5,723 nt of DNA from Dysgonamonadaceae bacterium. Lineage in GTDB: Bacteria; Bacteroidota; Bacteroidia; Bacteroidales; Azobacteroidaceae. The position numbers and the translations under genes are program-made. Position 1 is the first letter of the stretch, and the number at the start of each line of letters is the position of its first letter. Of the stretch, positions 1 to 5,626 are shown one piece after another. The notes below the pieces were generated by a model. That model was not told where the DNA came from. It saw only the letters and a list, made by a program, of their open reading frames with translations, and did not search any database. The stretch is taken from NCBI GenBank assembly GCA_031276105.1, contig JAISNS010000166.1:1-5723 (forward strand), given 5' to 3'.

Positions 1-1
1 A

Positions 2-874
2 ATGGAAGCCAATTTTGCGGATTATATTCGTGAAATGGCTGAGTACAACCACATCACCCGTGAAGAACTGCTTGACCGGATACGCCGCTGGTTCGACGGC
101 TACTCATGGGACGGCAAATTGTTTGTTTACAATCCTTTTTCAACTTTGTTGATGTTCACGGAGAAAGTTTTTAAGGACTACTGGTTTGCTACCGGAACGC
201 CTACTTTTTTGGTCAACTTGATTAAGGAGCACAATGAAGTGCGCCTGATCACCGAACCTGTTCAGATGCAGGAACCGGAATTTGACAAATTCAATATACA
301 AACGATCGATACCAAATTGTTGCTGTTTCAAACCGGTTATCTGACTATCAAAAAAGTAACGCCTGATGTTTTTTCGCAACAACGCAACTTTACTTTGGAA
401 GTTCCCAACGAAGAGGTGCGTCAAGCCATGATGGAACATTTGGTGGGGAGTTTTGCCTCATTTCCCGATTCAGGGACGTCAACTATGCGCAGTCAGATGT
501 TGCACGCCCTTTTTGACGGCAATATTACTTCGTTTGAACAGTGCGTAAAAGCATTGTTTGCCCGTATTCCCTATCAATTGCATTTGCCGCGTGAAGCCTA
601 CTATCATTCAATGCTTTTGGTATGGCTCAACATGCTGGGATTTAAAGTAGAAGCCGAAGTTTCGACTGATAAAGGGCGGCTCGACGCTGTATGGACGTGG
701 GGCGAACGAATTGTTATCGCCGAAGTCAAATATTCCGGTCGCGGAACCACCGAAAGATTGCTTGCCGAAGGATTGACGCAAATCAAAGAAAAAAAATATC
801 ACGAGCGTTACGCAGGCGATAAACACCGAATTGCCTTGCTTGCCGTTGCTTTTGCCGGGAAAAAAATAGCTTGA
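2..874 (+). CDS. AAA-ATPase-like / PD-(D/E)XK nuclease-family protein (DUF1703 type), 5' partial
   Basis: The 290 visible residues are the C-terminal part of a protein that in this family is usually over 500 residues long. The reading frame is open to the left edge, so the Met at position 2 is probably internal and the P-loop ATPase half is missing. Residues 1-150 resemble the end of the AAA-ATPase-like domain: WFDGYSWDG at 30-38, YNPFS at 43-47, YWFATGTPTFL at 60-70. Residues about 195-285 form a PD-(D/E)XK fold: YYHSML at 200-205, the acidic residue of GRLD (D228), then AEVK with E241 and K243, and a downstream TQIKEKKY helix (259-266). That set of residues suggests an intact nuclease site. 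Biological role is not established for this family; members are often present as several paralogues per Bacteroidota genome. It ends 81 bases before trpS, which has its own promoter, so the two are probably not co-transcribed. The family call is firm, the activity inferred. Confidence 0.85.
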   Translation: MEANFADYIREMAEYNHITREELLDRIRRWFDGYSWDGKLFVYNPFSTLLMFTEKVFKDYWFATGTPTFLVNLIKEHNEVRLITEPVQMQEPEFDKFNIQTIDTKLLLFQTGYLTIKKVTPDVFSQQRNFTLEVPNEEVRQAMMEHLVGSFASFPDSGTSTMRSQMLHALFDGNITSFEQCVKALFARIPYQLHLPREAYYHSMLLVWLNMLGFKVEAEVSTDKGRLDAVWTWGERIVIAEVKYSGRGTTERLLAEGLTQIKEKKYHERYAGDKHRIALLAVAFAGKKIA

Positions 875-913
875 AAAATGGAAGAATTATGACGGTTTTC
901 GCTCAAAAAAACT

Positions 914-921
914 TACCTTTG
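914..921 (+). promoter_or_regulatory. trpS promoter, -7 element TACCTTTG
   Basis: TACCTTTG matches the Bacteroidota primary sigma factor -7 consensus TAnnTTTG exactly. No TTTG is seen 19-21 bases upstream, so the -33 element is weak or absent. The expected transcription start is about 926-928, giving a 5' leader of only about 29 bases before the ATG at 956. An upstream in-frame ATG at 932 would leave about five bases of leader, which argues against it. Confidence 0.75.
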
Positions 922-926
922 CAAAC

Positions 927-955
927 AAAAATTGAATTTTCAATTCTCAATTTTT
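927..955 (+). promoter_or_regulatory. AU-rich hairpin filling the trpS 5' leader
   Basis: AAAAATTGA (927-935) is the exact reverse complement of TCAATTTTT (947-955), with an 11-base loop. The right arm ends on the base before the trpS ATG. A smaller alternative hairpin, ATTGAA/TTCAAT (931-944), overlaps it. The stem has a single G-C pair, so it would be weak at growth temperature. A role in tuning trpS translation is only an inference. Confidence 0.35.
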
Positions 956-1945
956 ATGAAAACAGTATTAAGTGGAATCCGGCCGACAGGCAACCTGCAC
1001 ATAGGTAATTATTATGGCGCATTAATTAACTTCCTCAAAATGCAGGAAGAAAACAAATGTTACTTTTTCATTGCCGATTGGCATTCTTTAACTACGCATC
1101 CCGATCCGGCGCTCCTGCATGTCAATGTCGGGAATGTCCTTTCCGAATACTTAGCTTGCGGATTGGACCCGGAAAAGGCAACGCTTTACATCCAAAGCGA
1201 TGTGCCTGAAATCGCCGAACTTTATCTTTTGTTGAACATGCACGCTTATCTGGGCGAATTGGAAAAAACCGTTTCTTTCAAGGAAAAGGCGCGACAGAAT
1301 CCGAACAACGTGAATGCGGGTTTGTTGACTTACCCGGTTTTAATGGCGACCGATATTCTGATTCACAACGCCGACTATGTTCCGGTGGGAAAGGATCAGG
1401 AACAGCATCTGGAAATGACTCGCAATTATGCGCTGCGATTCAATCACAAATACGGCGTCGAATATTTCAAACAGCCGGCGGCTTACAATTTCGGGCAAGA
1501 ATTGATTAAAATTCCCGGCTTGGACGGAAGCGGCAAAATGGGTAAATCGGAAGGTAACTGTATTTATCTGGTCGATGAACCGAAGGTCATCGAAAAAAAG
1601 GTAAAAAAAGCATTAACCGACAACGGCCCCGCCGGTTTGAACGCGCCTAAACCCGAATGTATTGAGAATTTGTTCACGATTATGCGCGTGGTATCTTCGC
1701 CGGAAACGTGGCAACATTACAACGATTTGTGGAACCGGGCGGAAATCCGTTATGGGGATTTCAAAAAACAGTTGGCCGAAGATATTATCCGCGTAACAAC
1801 GCCTATCCGCGAACGAATCAACGATATTAAAGGCAACGATGCTTATCTCCGGAAAGTAACGCGCGAAGGTGCGGAAAAAGCCCGCGAAAGCGCAGGCAAA
1901 ACATTAAGGGAGGTACGCGAGATTATGGGATTCAAAGCCTTCTAA
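956..1945 (+). CDS. trpS: Tryptophanyl-tRNA synthetase
   Basis: Cytoplasmic class I aminoacyl-tRNA synthetase that charges tRNA-Trp with tryptophan using ATP. The 329-residue protein has the usual bacterial TrpRS length. The ATP-binding HIGH-type signature is at residues 11-18 (TGNLHIGN). GKDQEQHLE, the family-typical active-site segment, is at 145-153. The mobile loop is KMGKS at 194-198, with Gly in place of the first Ser of KMSKS, a common variant. The C-terminal anticodon-side helical region runs to the end. I chose ATG 956 over ATG 932 because MKTVLSGIRPTG is the normal N-terminus of the family and because the promoter places the transcript start at about 927. No Shine-Dalgarno sequence precedes it. 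The gene is monocistronic as far as can be seen: an unrelated gene lies upstream and convergent rpsA downstream. No Trp-codon leader or T-box is visible. Confidence 0.97.
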   Translation: MKTVLSGIRPTGNLHIGNYYGALINFLKMQEENKCYFFIADWHSLTTHPDPALLHVNVGNVLSEYLACGLDPEKATLYIQSDVPEIAELYLLLNMHAYLGELEKTVSFKEKARQNPNNVNAGLLTYPVLMATDILIHNADYVPVGKDQEQHLEMTRNYALRFNHKYGVEYFKQPAAYNFGQELIKIPGLDGSGKMGKSEGNCIYLVDEPKVIEKKVKKALTDNGPAGLNAPKPECIENLFTIMRVVSSPETWQHYNDLWNRAEIRYGDFKKQLAEDIIRVTTPIRERINDIKGNDAYLRKVTREGAEKARESAGKTLREVREIMGFKAF

Positions 1946-2000
1946 AAAAAGAAGTTGTGTCAAAAGTCTTTTTTATGACAGACTTTGTCGACACAACTTC
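1944..2000 (-). terminator. Intrinsic terminator of rpsA, hairpin shared by convergent genes
   Basis: GAAGTTGTGTC (1951-1961) and GACACAACTTC (1990-2000) form a perfect 11-bp stem. Inside it AAAGTC and GACTTT can add a second stem. On the minus strand the hairpin is followed immediately by seven T residues (complement of A1944-A1950), the classic form for transcripts leaving rpsA, whose stop codon lies 24 bases upstream of the stem. On the plus strand the sequence after the stem has no T run, so termination of trpS here should be weaker. The T tract overlaps two bases of the trpS stop codon (1943-1945). Confidence 0.88.
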
Positions 2001-2024
2001 AATTGCTCTGCTTTTAGCGTTGAT

Positions 2025-4016
2025 TTAGCTTTGCTTTTCGTTTTCGCCGTCCATTTTTTCCTTTAATTCAGCCAATTCGGATATATCGCCCAAAGTCGTT
2101 TTTTCCATAACCGGTTGTGTCGGGATTTCTTCTTCTTTTTCTTTCGCTTTTTTTGCTTTTTTCGCCGTTTTCTTTTCTGCATTAGCCGCGGCTATTTCTT
2201 TTTTCGCTTCGCGTTGTTCATCTTCAAAAATACGGCTGTGAGAGAGGATAATCCGTTTCAAATCTTTATTAAATTCGATTACTTTGAAACTCATTTTCTC
2301 GTCTATTTGGGCGGAAGAACCGTCTGCTTTAACTAAATGTTTCGGAGTGGCAAATCCTTCTACGCCATAAGGAAGGGAAATAACGGCGCCTTTGTCCAAC
2401 ACTTCAATAATGGTGCCTTCGTGAATGGAACCGAGCGTAAACAGGCTTTCGAATACATCCCACGGATTTTCTTCTACTTGCTTGTGTCCTAAACTTAAAC
2501 GGCGGTTTTCCTTGTCGATTTCCAGTACCTGTACTTCGATCGTAGCGCCGATAGACGTAAATTCGCTCGGATGTTTGATTTTCTTTGTCCACGAAAGGTC
2601 GGAGATGTGGATCAGGCCTTCAACGCCTTCTTCGGCTTCCACGAATACGCCGAAGTTGGTGAAATTGCGAACGTGGGCTGTATGTTTGCTTCCGATTGCG
2701 TATTTAGTTTCGATATCTTCCCACGGATCGGCTTTCAATTGTTTGATACCCAACGACATTTTCCGTTCGTCGCGGTCTAATGTCAAGATAACCGCTTCTA
2801 CGTCGTCGCCTACTTTCATGAAATCTTGGGCGCTTCTCAAATGTTGCGTCCAACTCATTTCGGATACGTGGATAAGTCCTTCTACGCCGGGAACTATTTC
2901 GATGAATGCGCCATAATCGGCCATCACGACTACTTTTCCTCTGATGATATCGCCGACTTTCAGGTTTTCGTCCAAAGCATTCCACGGATGAGGCGTCAAT
3001 TGCTTTAATCCCAAGGCAATTCGTTTCTTTTCGTCGTCGAAATCAAGGATAACGACATTGATTTTTTCGTCTAACTTGACTACTTCTTCCGGATGCACAA
3101 CCCGTCCCCAACTCAAGTCGGTAATGTGAATCAATCCGTCTACGCCACCCAAGTCGATGAATACGCCGTAGGTAGTGATGTTTTTGACAATGCCTTCCAA
3201 TACCTGTCCTTTTTCCAACTTGGCGATAATGTCTTTCTTTTGTTTTTCCAATTCGGCTTCGATAAGGGCTTTATGTGAAACAACCACGTTCCTGAATTCT
3301 TGGTTGATTTTTACTACCTTGAATTCCATTGTTTTATCCACAAATAAGTCGTAATCGCGAATCGGTTTGACGTCGATTTGCGAACCCGGCAGGAATGCTT
3401 CGATGCCGAATACATCTACAATCATACCGCCTTTGGTGCGGCATTTTACGTAGCCTTTAATGATTTCGTTGTTTTCGAGGGCGGCGGTTATCTTGTCCCA
3501 AGAGCGGGCTGCACGCGCCTTTTTGTGCGAAAGGATTAACTGTCCTTTTTTGTCTTCCTGACTTTCAATATAGACTTCCACTTCGTCGCCTACTTTCAGG
3601 TCGGGATTGTAACGAAATTCGTTCATCGAAACCACACCGTCGGATTTGTAGCCGATGTTTACTACGACTTCCCGCTTGTTTAAAGACGTAACTGTTCCGA
3701 CAACTACTTCACGATCATTGATTTTACTTAACGATTTGTTGTAAGTTTCAATCAATTGTTCTTTGCTTACGTCGCTGTAAGACTCTCCTTTTTCATAGGT
3801 TTCCCAATCAAAATTTTCCCGTGGGGCAACCGTTGTTTTCACTTTCGGCGTTTCTTCCGGTTTTGCCGGTTCATTTTCCGGTTTTACTTCCGGCGTTTCT
3901 GCTTCGATTACTACAACTTCTTCATTTTCAATGGAAGGAGTTGTTTCAACAGCCGCCGGTGTTTCTTGAATTTCCTCGGCGTTTACTGTTTCTTCTTTGT
4001 TCAATTCTTCACTCAT
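2025..4016 (-). CDS. rpsA: 30S ribosomal protein S1 (bS1)
   Basis: RNA-binding ribosomal protein that brings mRNA to the 30S subunit; S1 is thought to matter especially in Bacteroidota, where Shine-Dalgarno pairing is little used. The 663-residue protein carries six S1 (OB-fold) repeats at about residues 101-166, 183-249, 269-339, 354-427, 440-513 and 527-596. Repeats 3-5 are the most canonical, each with a GV(D/E)GLIH(I/V)(S/T) motif (291, 377, 464) followed by a Ser-Trp. An acidic, Pro/Glu-rich extension covers residues 1-65, and a Lys/Glu/Ala-rich tail covers 600-663 (KKAKKAKEKEEE near 619-630). It is longer than the 557-residue E. coli protein because of these two ends. The frame stays open 21 codons upstream to 4079, but that overlaps the -7 promoter element, so MSEELNKEE at 4016 is the start. 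No Shine-Dalgarno precedes it; the leader is A/T rich. It is divergent from dprA and convergent with trpS, with no partner gene in its unit. Confidence 0.97.
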   Translation of the reverse strand: MSEELNKEETVNAEEIQETPAAVETTPSIENEEVVVIEAETPEVKPENEPAKPEETPKVKTTVAPRENFDWETYEKGESYSDVSKEQLIETYNKSLSKINDREVVVGTVTSLNKREVVVNIGYKSDGVVSMNEFRYNPDLKVGDEVEVYIESQEDKKGQLILSHKKARAARSWDKITAALENNEIIKGYVKCRTKGGMIVDVFGIEAFLPGSQIDVKPIRDYDLFVDKTMEFKVVKINQEFRNVVVSHKALIEAELEKQKKDIIAKLEKGQVLEGIVKNITTYGVFIDLGGVDGLIHITDLSWGRVVHPEEVVKLDEKINVVILDFDDEKKRIALGLKQLTPHPWNALDENLKVGDIIRGKVVVMADYGAFIEIVPGVEGLIHVSEMSWTQHLRSAQDFMKVGDDVEAVILTLDRDERKMSLGIKQLKADPWEDIETKYAIGSKHTAHVRNFTNFGVFVEAEEGVEGLIHISDLSWTKKIKHPSEFTSIGATIEVQVLEIDKENRRLSLGHKQVEENPWDVFESLFTLGSIHEGTIIEVLDKGAVISLPYGVEGFATPKHLVKADGSSAQIDEKMSFKVIEFNKDLKRIILSHSRIFEDEQREAKKEIAAANAEKKTAKKAKKAKEKEEEIPTQPVMEKTTLGDISELAELKEKMDGENEKQS

Positions 4017-4076
4017 GTTTTTAAATAATTTGTTAATTAATAAGTTAGACTTTATGATGTCATAAATAAAACGGGG

Positions 4077-4084
4077 CAAAGGTA
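4077..4084 (-). promoter_or_regulatory. rpsA promoter, -7 element TACCTTTG
   Basis: Read on the minus strand, 4084-4077 is TACCTTTG, an exact match to TAnnTTTG and identical to the trpS and dprA elements. No TTTG is present at the -33 distance; the region there is A/T rich. The transcript is expected to start near 4070, giving a leader of about 55 bases, strongly A/T rich, with no Shine-Dalgarno before the ATG at 4016. Confidence 0.75.
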
Positions 4085-4129
4085 CGGTTTAAAATCTGAT
4101 TATCATTAATTTTGAACCGCTTTTTACAG

Positions 4130-4190
4130 TTTTTTTTGTGAATCCGCTAAAATTGCAGGAGGCAGATGCGCTAAAGTTCTACAAAAAAAA
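4130..4190. repeat. A/T-tract inverted repeat flanking a near-exact direct repeat
   Basis: TTTTTTTTGT (4130-4139) is the exact reverse complement of ACAAAAAAAA (4181-4190). Between them, AATCCGCTAAA (4141-4151) and GATGCGCTAAA (4165-4175) match at 9 of 11 positions with a 24-base offset, a little over two helical turns. All of this lies between the divergent rpsA and dprA promoters and outside both predicted transcripts. Such placement suits a regulator site or A-tract bending, but low-complexity tracts pair easily by chance. The rest of the 278-base gap shows only the two promoters and leaders. Confidence 0.4.
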
Positions 4191-4212
4191 TCGGTAAACC
4201 GGTCAAATGCTA

Positions 4213-4243
4213 TTTCATTTTAGAAATAATTGTTTTACCTTTG
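4213..4243 (+). promoter_or_regulatory. dprA promoter (TTTC, 19 bases, TACCTTTG)
   Basis: TACCTTTG at 4236-4243 is an exact -7 element. TTTC at 4213-4216 is one base from the -33 consensus TTTG at a 19-base spacing. Transcription should start near 4249, giving a leader of about 45 bases before the ATG at 4295. The upstream in-frame TTG at 4241 lies inside the -7 element and so cannot be the start codon. Confidence 0.78.
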
Positions 4244-4294
4244 CCGCCATTGATTAACCAATTGATAAAACTTATTTTTATAAACGATACAACT

Positions 4295-5404
4295 ATGACC
4301 GACAGGCATTTACTTTACCAAATCGGAATAACGCTTGTAAAAGGGATCGGTAATATCACCGCCCGGCAAATCATTGATGTTTTAGGCGATGTTTCCCTCT
4401 TATTTAAAGAAAAAGCTTCCGTATTAGAACGAATTCCGGGTGTTTCGCGGAAAGTGATCGCCGAAATTCGCCGACCGGACGTATTGCAGCGTGCCGAAGA
4501 GGAAATGTCCTTCCTCCATAAAAACAAGATTATTCCTTTGTATATCAAAGACGAAGCCTATCCGCAACGATTGAAAGACTGTGTAGATGCGCCCATCCTG
4601 CTTTTTTACCGGGGCAATGCTTCGCTCAATGCCGGAAAAATTATCAGTTTTGTGGGTACCCGGAATGCTACGCCTTACGGAAAAGAAATCACCGATAAAC
4701 TGATTCATGATATTGCACACGTTTATCCGGATACGCTGATTGTAAGCGGATTGGCTTACGGAATTGATATTCATTCGCACAAAGCGTCTTTACGCGAAGG
4801 GTTGCCCACTGTGGGAGTCTTGGCGCATGGGTTGGATCGTATTTATCCTCCCGTTCACCGGAATACGGCTGCCGAGATGCTTGCAAACGGCGGTTTATTG
4901 ACCGATTTCCTTTCGGGAACTAATCCCGACCGTCAAAATTTTGTGAAAAGAAACCGGATTGTAGCAGGTGTGGCCGACTGTACGGTTGTTGTGGAATCGG
5001 CAACGAAAGGCGGAGCGCTTATAACTGCCCGGATTGCAGATTCTTATCATCGCGATGTGTTTGCGATTCCGGGGAAAGCGACGGATGTATATTCGGACGG
5101 ATGCAATGCTTTGATTAAATCGCGGCAGGCAGCCCTGATTACGAGCGCCGAAGATATTTTCAGGGAAATGTGTTGGGAAAAAGAACATAAAGCGCCGGTT
5201 GCCGTCCAGCGCGACTGTCTTATTGATTTGAACAAGGAAGAACAAGCGGTTGTAACGCTGCTTGGACGGAACGAAAACATGCAACTCAATATCCTGTGTA
5301 TTCAACTGAACCTTCCCATCAGCCGATTGGCCCCGCTGTTGTTCGATTTGGAAATGAAAGGAATCGTGCAGTGTCTTCCGGGCGGCTTGTACCGCTTAGT
5401 TTAG
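4295..5404 (+). CDS. dprA: DNA-processing protein DprA (Smf)
   Basis: Cytoplasmic single-stranded DNA-binding protein that protects incoming DNA during natural transformation and loads RecA on it; it is also widespread in species not known to be competent. The 369-residue protein has the standard three-part layout. Residues 1-60 form a helix-hairpin-helix/SAM-like region (VKGIGN 15-20, RIPGVS 46-51). The extended Rossmann-fold DprA domain spans about 82-290, with GTRNATPYG (121-129), SGLAYGID (151-158), HGLDRIYPP (178-186), NFVKRNRIVAG (215-225), ESATKGGALITA (234-245), AIPG (257-260) and GCNALIK (269-275). A C-terminal winged-helix DprA domain spans about 310-367. All the motifs that define the family are intact. 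I chose ATG 4295 because the upstream TTG lies in the promoter. No Shine-Dalgarno is present. It is divergent from rpsA, and a separate promoter follows 42 bases after its stop, so it appears monocistronic. No intrinsic terminator is evident downstream. Confidence 0.97.
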   Translation: MTDRHLLYQIGITLVKGIGNITARQIIDVLGDVSLLFKEKASVLERIPGVSRKVIAEIRRPDVLQRAEEEMSFLHKNKIIPLYIKDEAYPQRLKDCVDAPILLFYRGNASLNAGKIISFVGTRNATPYGKEITDKLIHDIAHVYPDTLIVSGLAYGIDIHSHKASLREGLPTVGVLAHGLDRIYPPVHRNTAAEMLANGGLLTDFLSGTNPDRQNFVKRNRIVAGVADCTVVVESATKGGALITARIADSYHRDVFAIPGKATDVYSDGCNALIKSRQAALITSAEDIFREMCWEKEHKAPVAVQRDCLIDLNKEEQAVVTLLGRNENMQLNILCIQLNLPISRLAPLLFDLEMKGIVQCLPGGLYRLV

Positions 5405-5446
5405 CGCACAAATTACCCGTTAAGTCGTCAACTTTTCTCAAAAACA

Positions 5447-5478
5447 TTTGCGCAATTCGAGAAAACGAATTACATTTG
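5447..5478 (+). promoter_or_regulatory. Promoter of the right-end leader (TTTG, 20 bases, TACATTTG)
   Basis: TTTG at 5447-5450 and TACATTTG at 5471-5478 are separated by 20 bases, matching both elements and the spacing of the Bacteroidota housekeeping promoter. It is the best-formed promoter in the window. Transcription should start near 5484. An inverted repeat, TTTTCTC (5433-5439) and GAGAAAA (5459-5465), brackets the -33 element and could be an operator, although a 7-base match is weak evidence. The promoter shows that the sequence to the right of dprA is a new transcription unit. Confidence 0.8.
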
Positions 5479-5546
5479 CAGCGGTTTTTGTAAAACAGTA
5501 ACAATAAATATGGCAACTTCCGTAAATAACAATTTATTGTATATTC

Positions 5547-5571
5547 TTAACTTCCAAAGTTTGGAAGTTAA
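5547..5571. repeat. Perfect 25-bp palindrome (12 + 1 + 12) in the leader
   Basis: TTAACTTCCAAA (5547-5558), a single G, then TTTGGAAGTTAA (5560-5571) form a perfect inverted repeat. Outside it, ATTC (5543-5546) can pair with GAAT (5575-5578) across a three-base bulge, so the whole structure reaches the base before the ATG at 5579. It lies about 60 bases downstream of the predicted transcript start. As RNA it would make a hairpin in front of the leader ORF; as DNA it looks like a dimeric repressor site. No T tract follows, so it is not an intrinsic terminator of dprA. Confidence 0.7.
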
Positions 5572-5578
5572 CGGAATT

Positions 5579-5626
5579 ATGCACACACACACACACACCA
5601 CCACAACCCGCCCGCCCTCTTTGTAA
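5579..5626 (+). CDS. Candidate Thr/His-rich leader peptide of an amino-acid attenuator
   Basis: The ORF reads MHTHTHTTTTRPPSL and stops at TAA 5624-5626: 15 codons with six Thr (four consecutive, ACC ACC ACA ACC) and three His. In attenuated operons, such leaders stall the ribosome when the charged tRNA for the repeated amino acid is scarce, which favours an antiterminator fold. The run of four Thr points to a threonine operon (thrA and partners) beyond the right edge; His is the second choice. The frame is open further upstream to ATG 5510 (38 codons, beginning MATSVNNN), about 26 bases after the predicted transcript start, so the longer form is a real alternative. No Shine-Dalgarno precedes either start. 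The His-Thr codons arise from a CA dinucleotide tract, so a chance repeat is the main competing explanation. No function can be shown without the downstream gene. Confidence 0.6.
   Translation: MHTHTHTTTTRPPSL
5582..5598. repeat. CA dinucleotide microsatellite, about 8.5 units
   Basis: Positions 5582-5598 are an uninterrupted CACA... tract of 17 bases. It encodes the alternating His-Thr part of the candidate leader peptide. Dinucleotide tracts of this length can gain or lose units by strand slippage, and any single-unit change here shifts the reading frame of the leader. Confidence 0.9.

Noticed and set aside
2404..3278. Open frames on both strands across rpsA (for example 2425-2916 on the plus strand).
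   Set aside because: They are antisense or out-of-frame shadows of the S1 repeats, with no promoter and no recognisable domain; their similarity to each other reflects the repeated S1 domains.
4017..4079. A 21-codon N-terminal extension of S1 from ATG 4079.
   Set aside because: It starts inside the predicted -7 element, upstream of the predicted transcript start, and its hydrophobic/basic sequence is unlike the acidic S1 N-terminus.
4157..4174. AGGAGG followed three bases later by ATG CGC TAA, a two-codon ORF with a perfect Shine-Dalgarno.
   Set aside because: It lies between the two divergent promoters and outside both predicted transcripts, the spacing is short, and the genes here do not use Shine-Dalgarno sites. 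Most likely chance.
4191..4200. CGGTAAACC(G) small inverted repeat upstream of dprA.
   Set aside because: Only four paired bases per arm; expected by chance.
4241..4294. An 18-codon N-terminal extension of DprA from TTG 4241.
   Set aside because: The TTG is within the -7 element TACCTTTG and would not be in the mRNA; the family's N-terminus fits MTDRHLL at 4295.
5404..5453. GCGCACAAAT and ATTTGCGC as a terminator hairpin for dprA.
   Set aside because: The stem needs a two-base bulge, the loop is over 30 bases, and no T tract follows; the right arm is part of the leader promoter.
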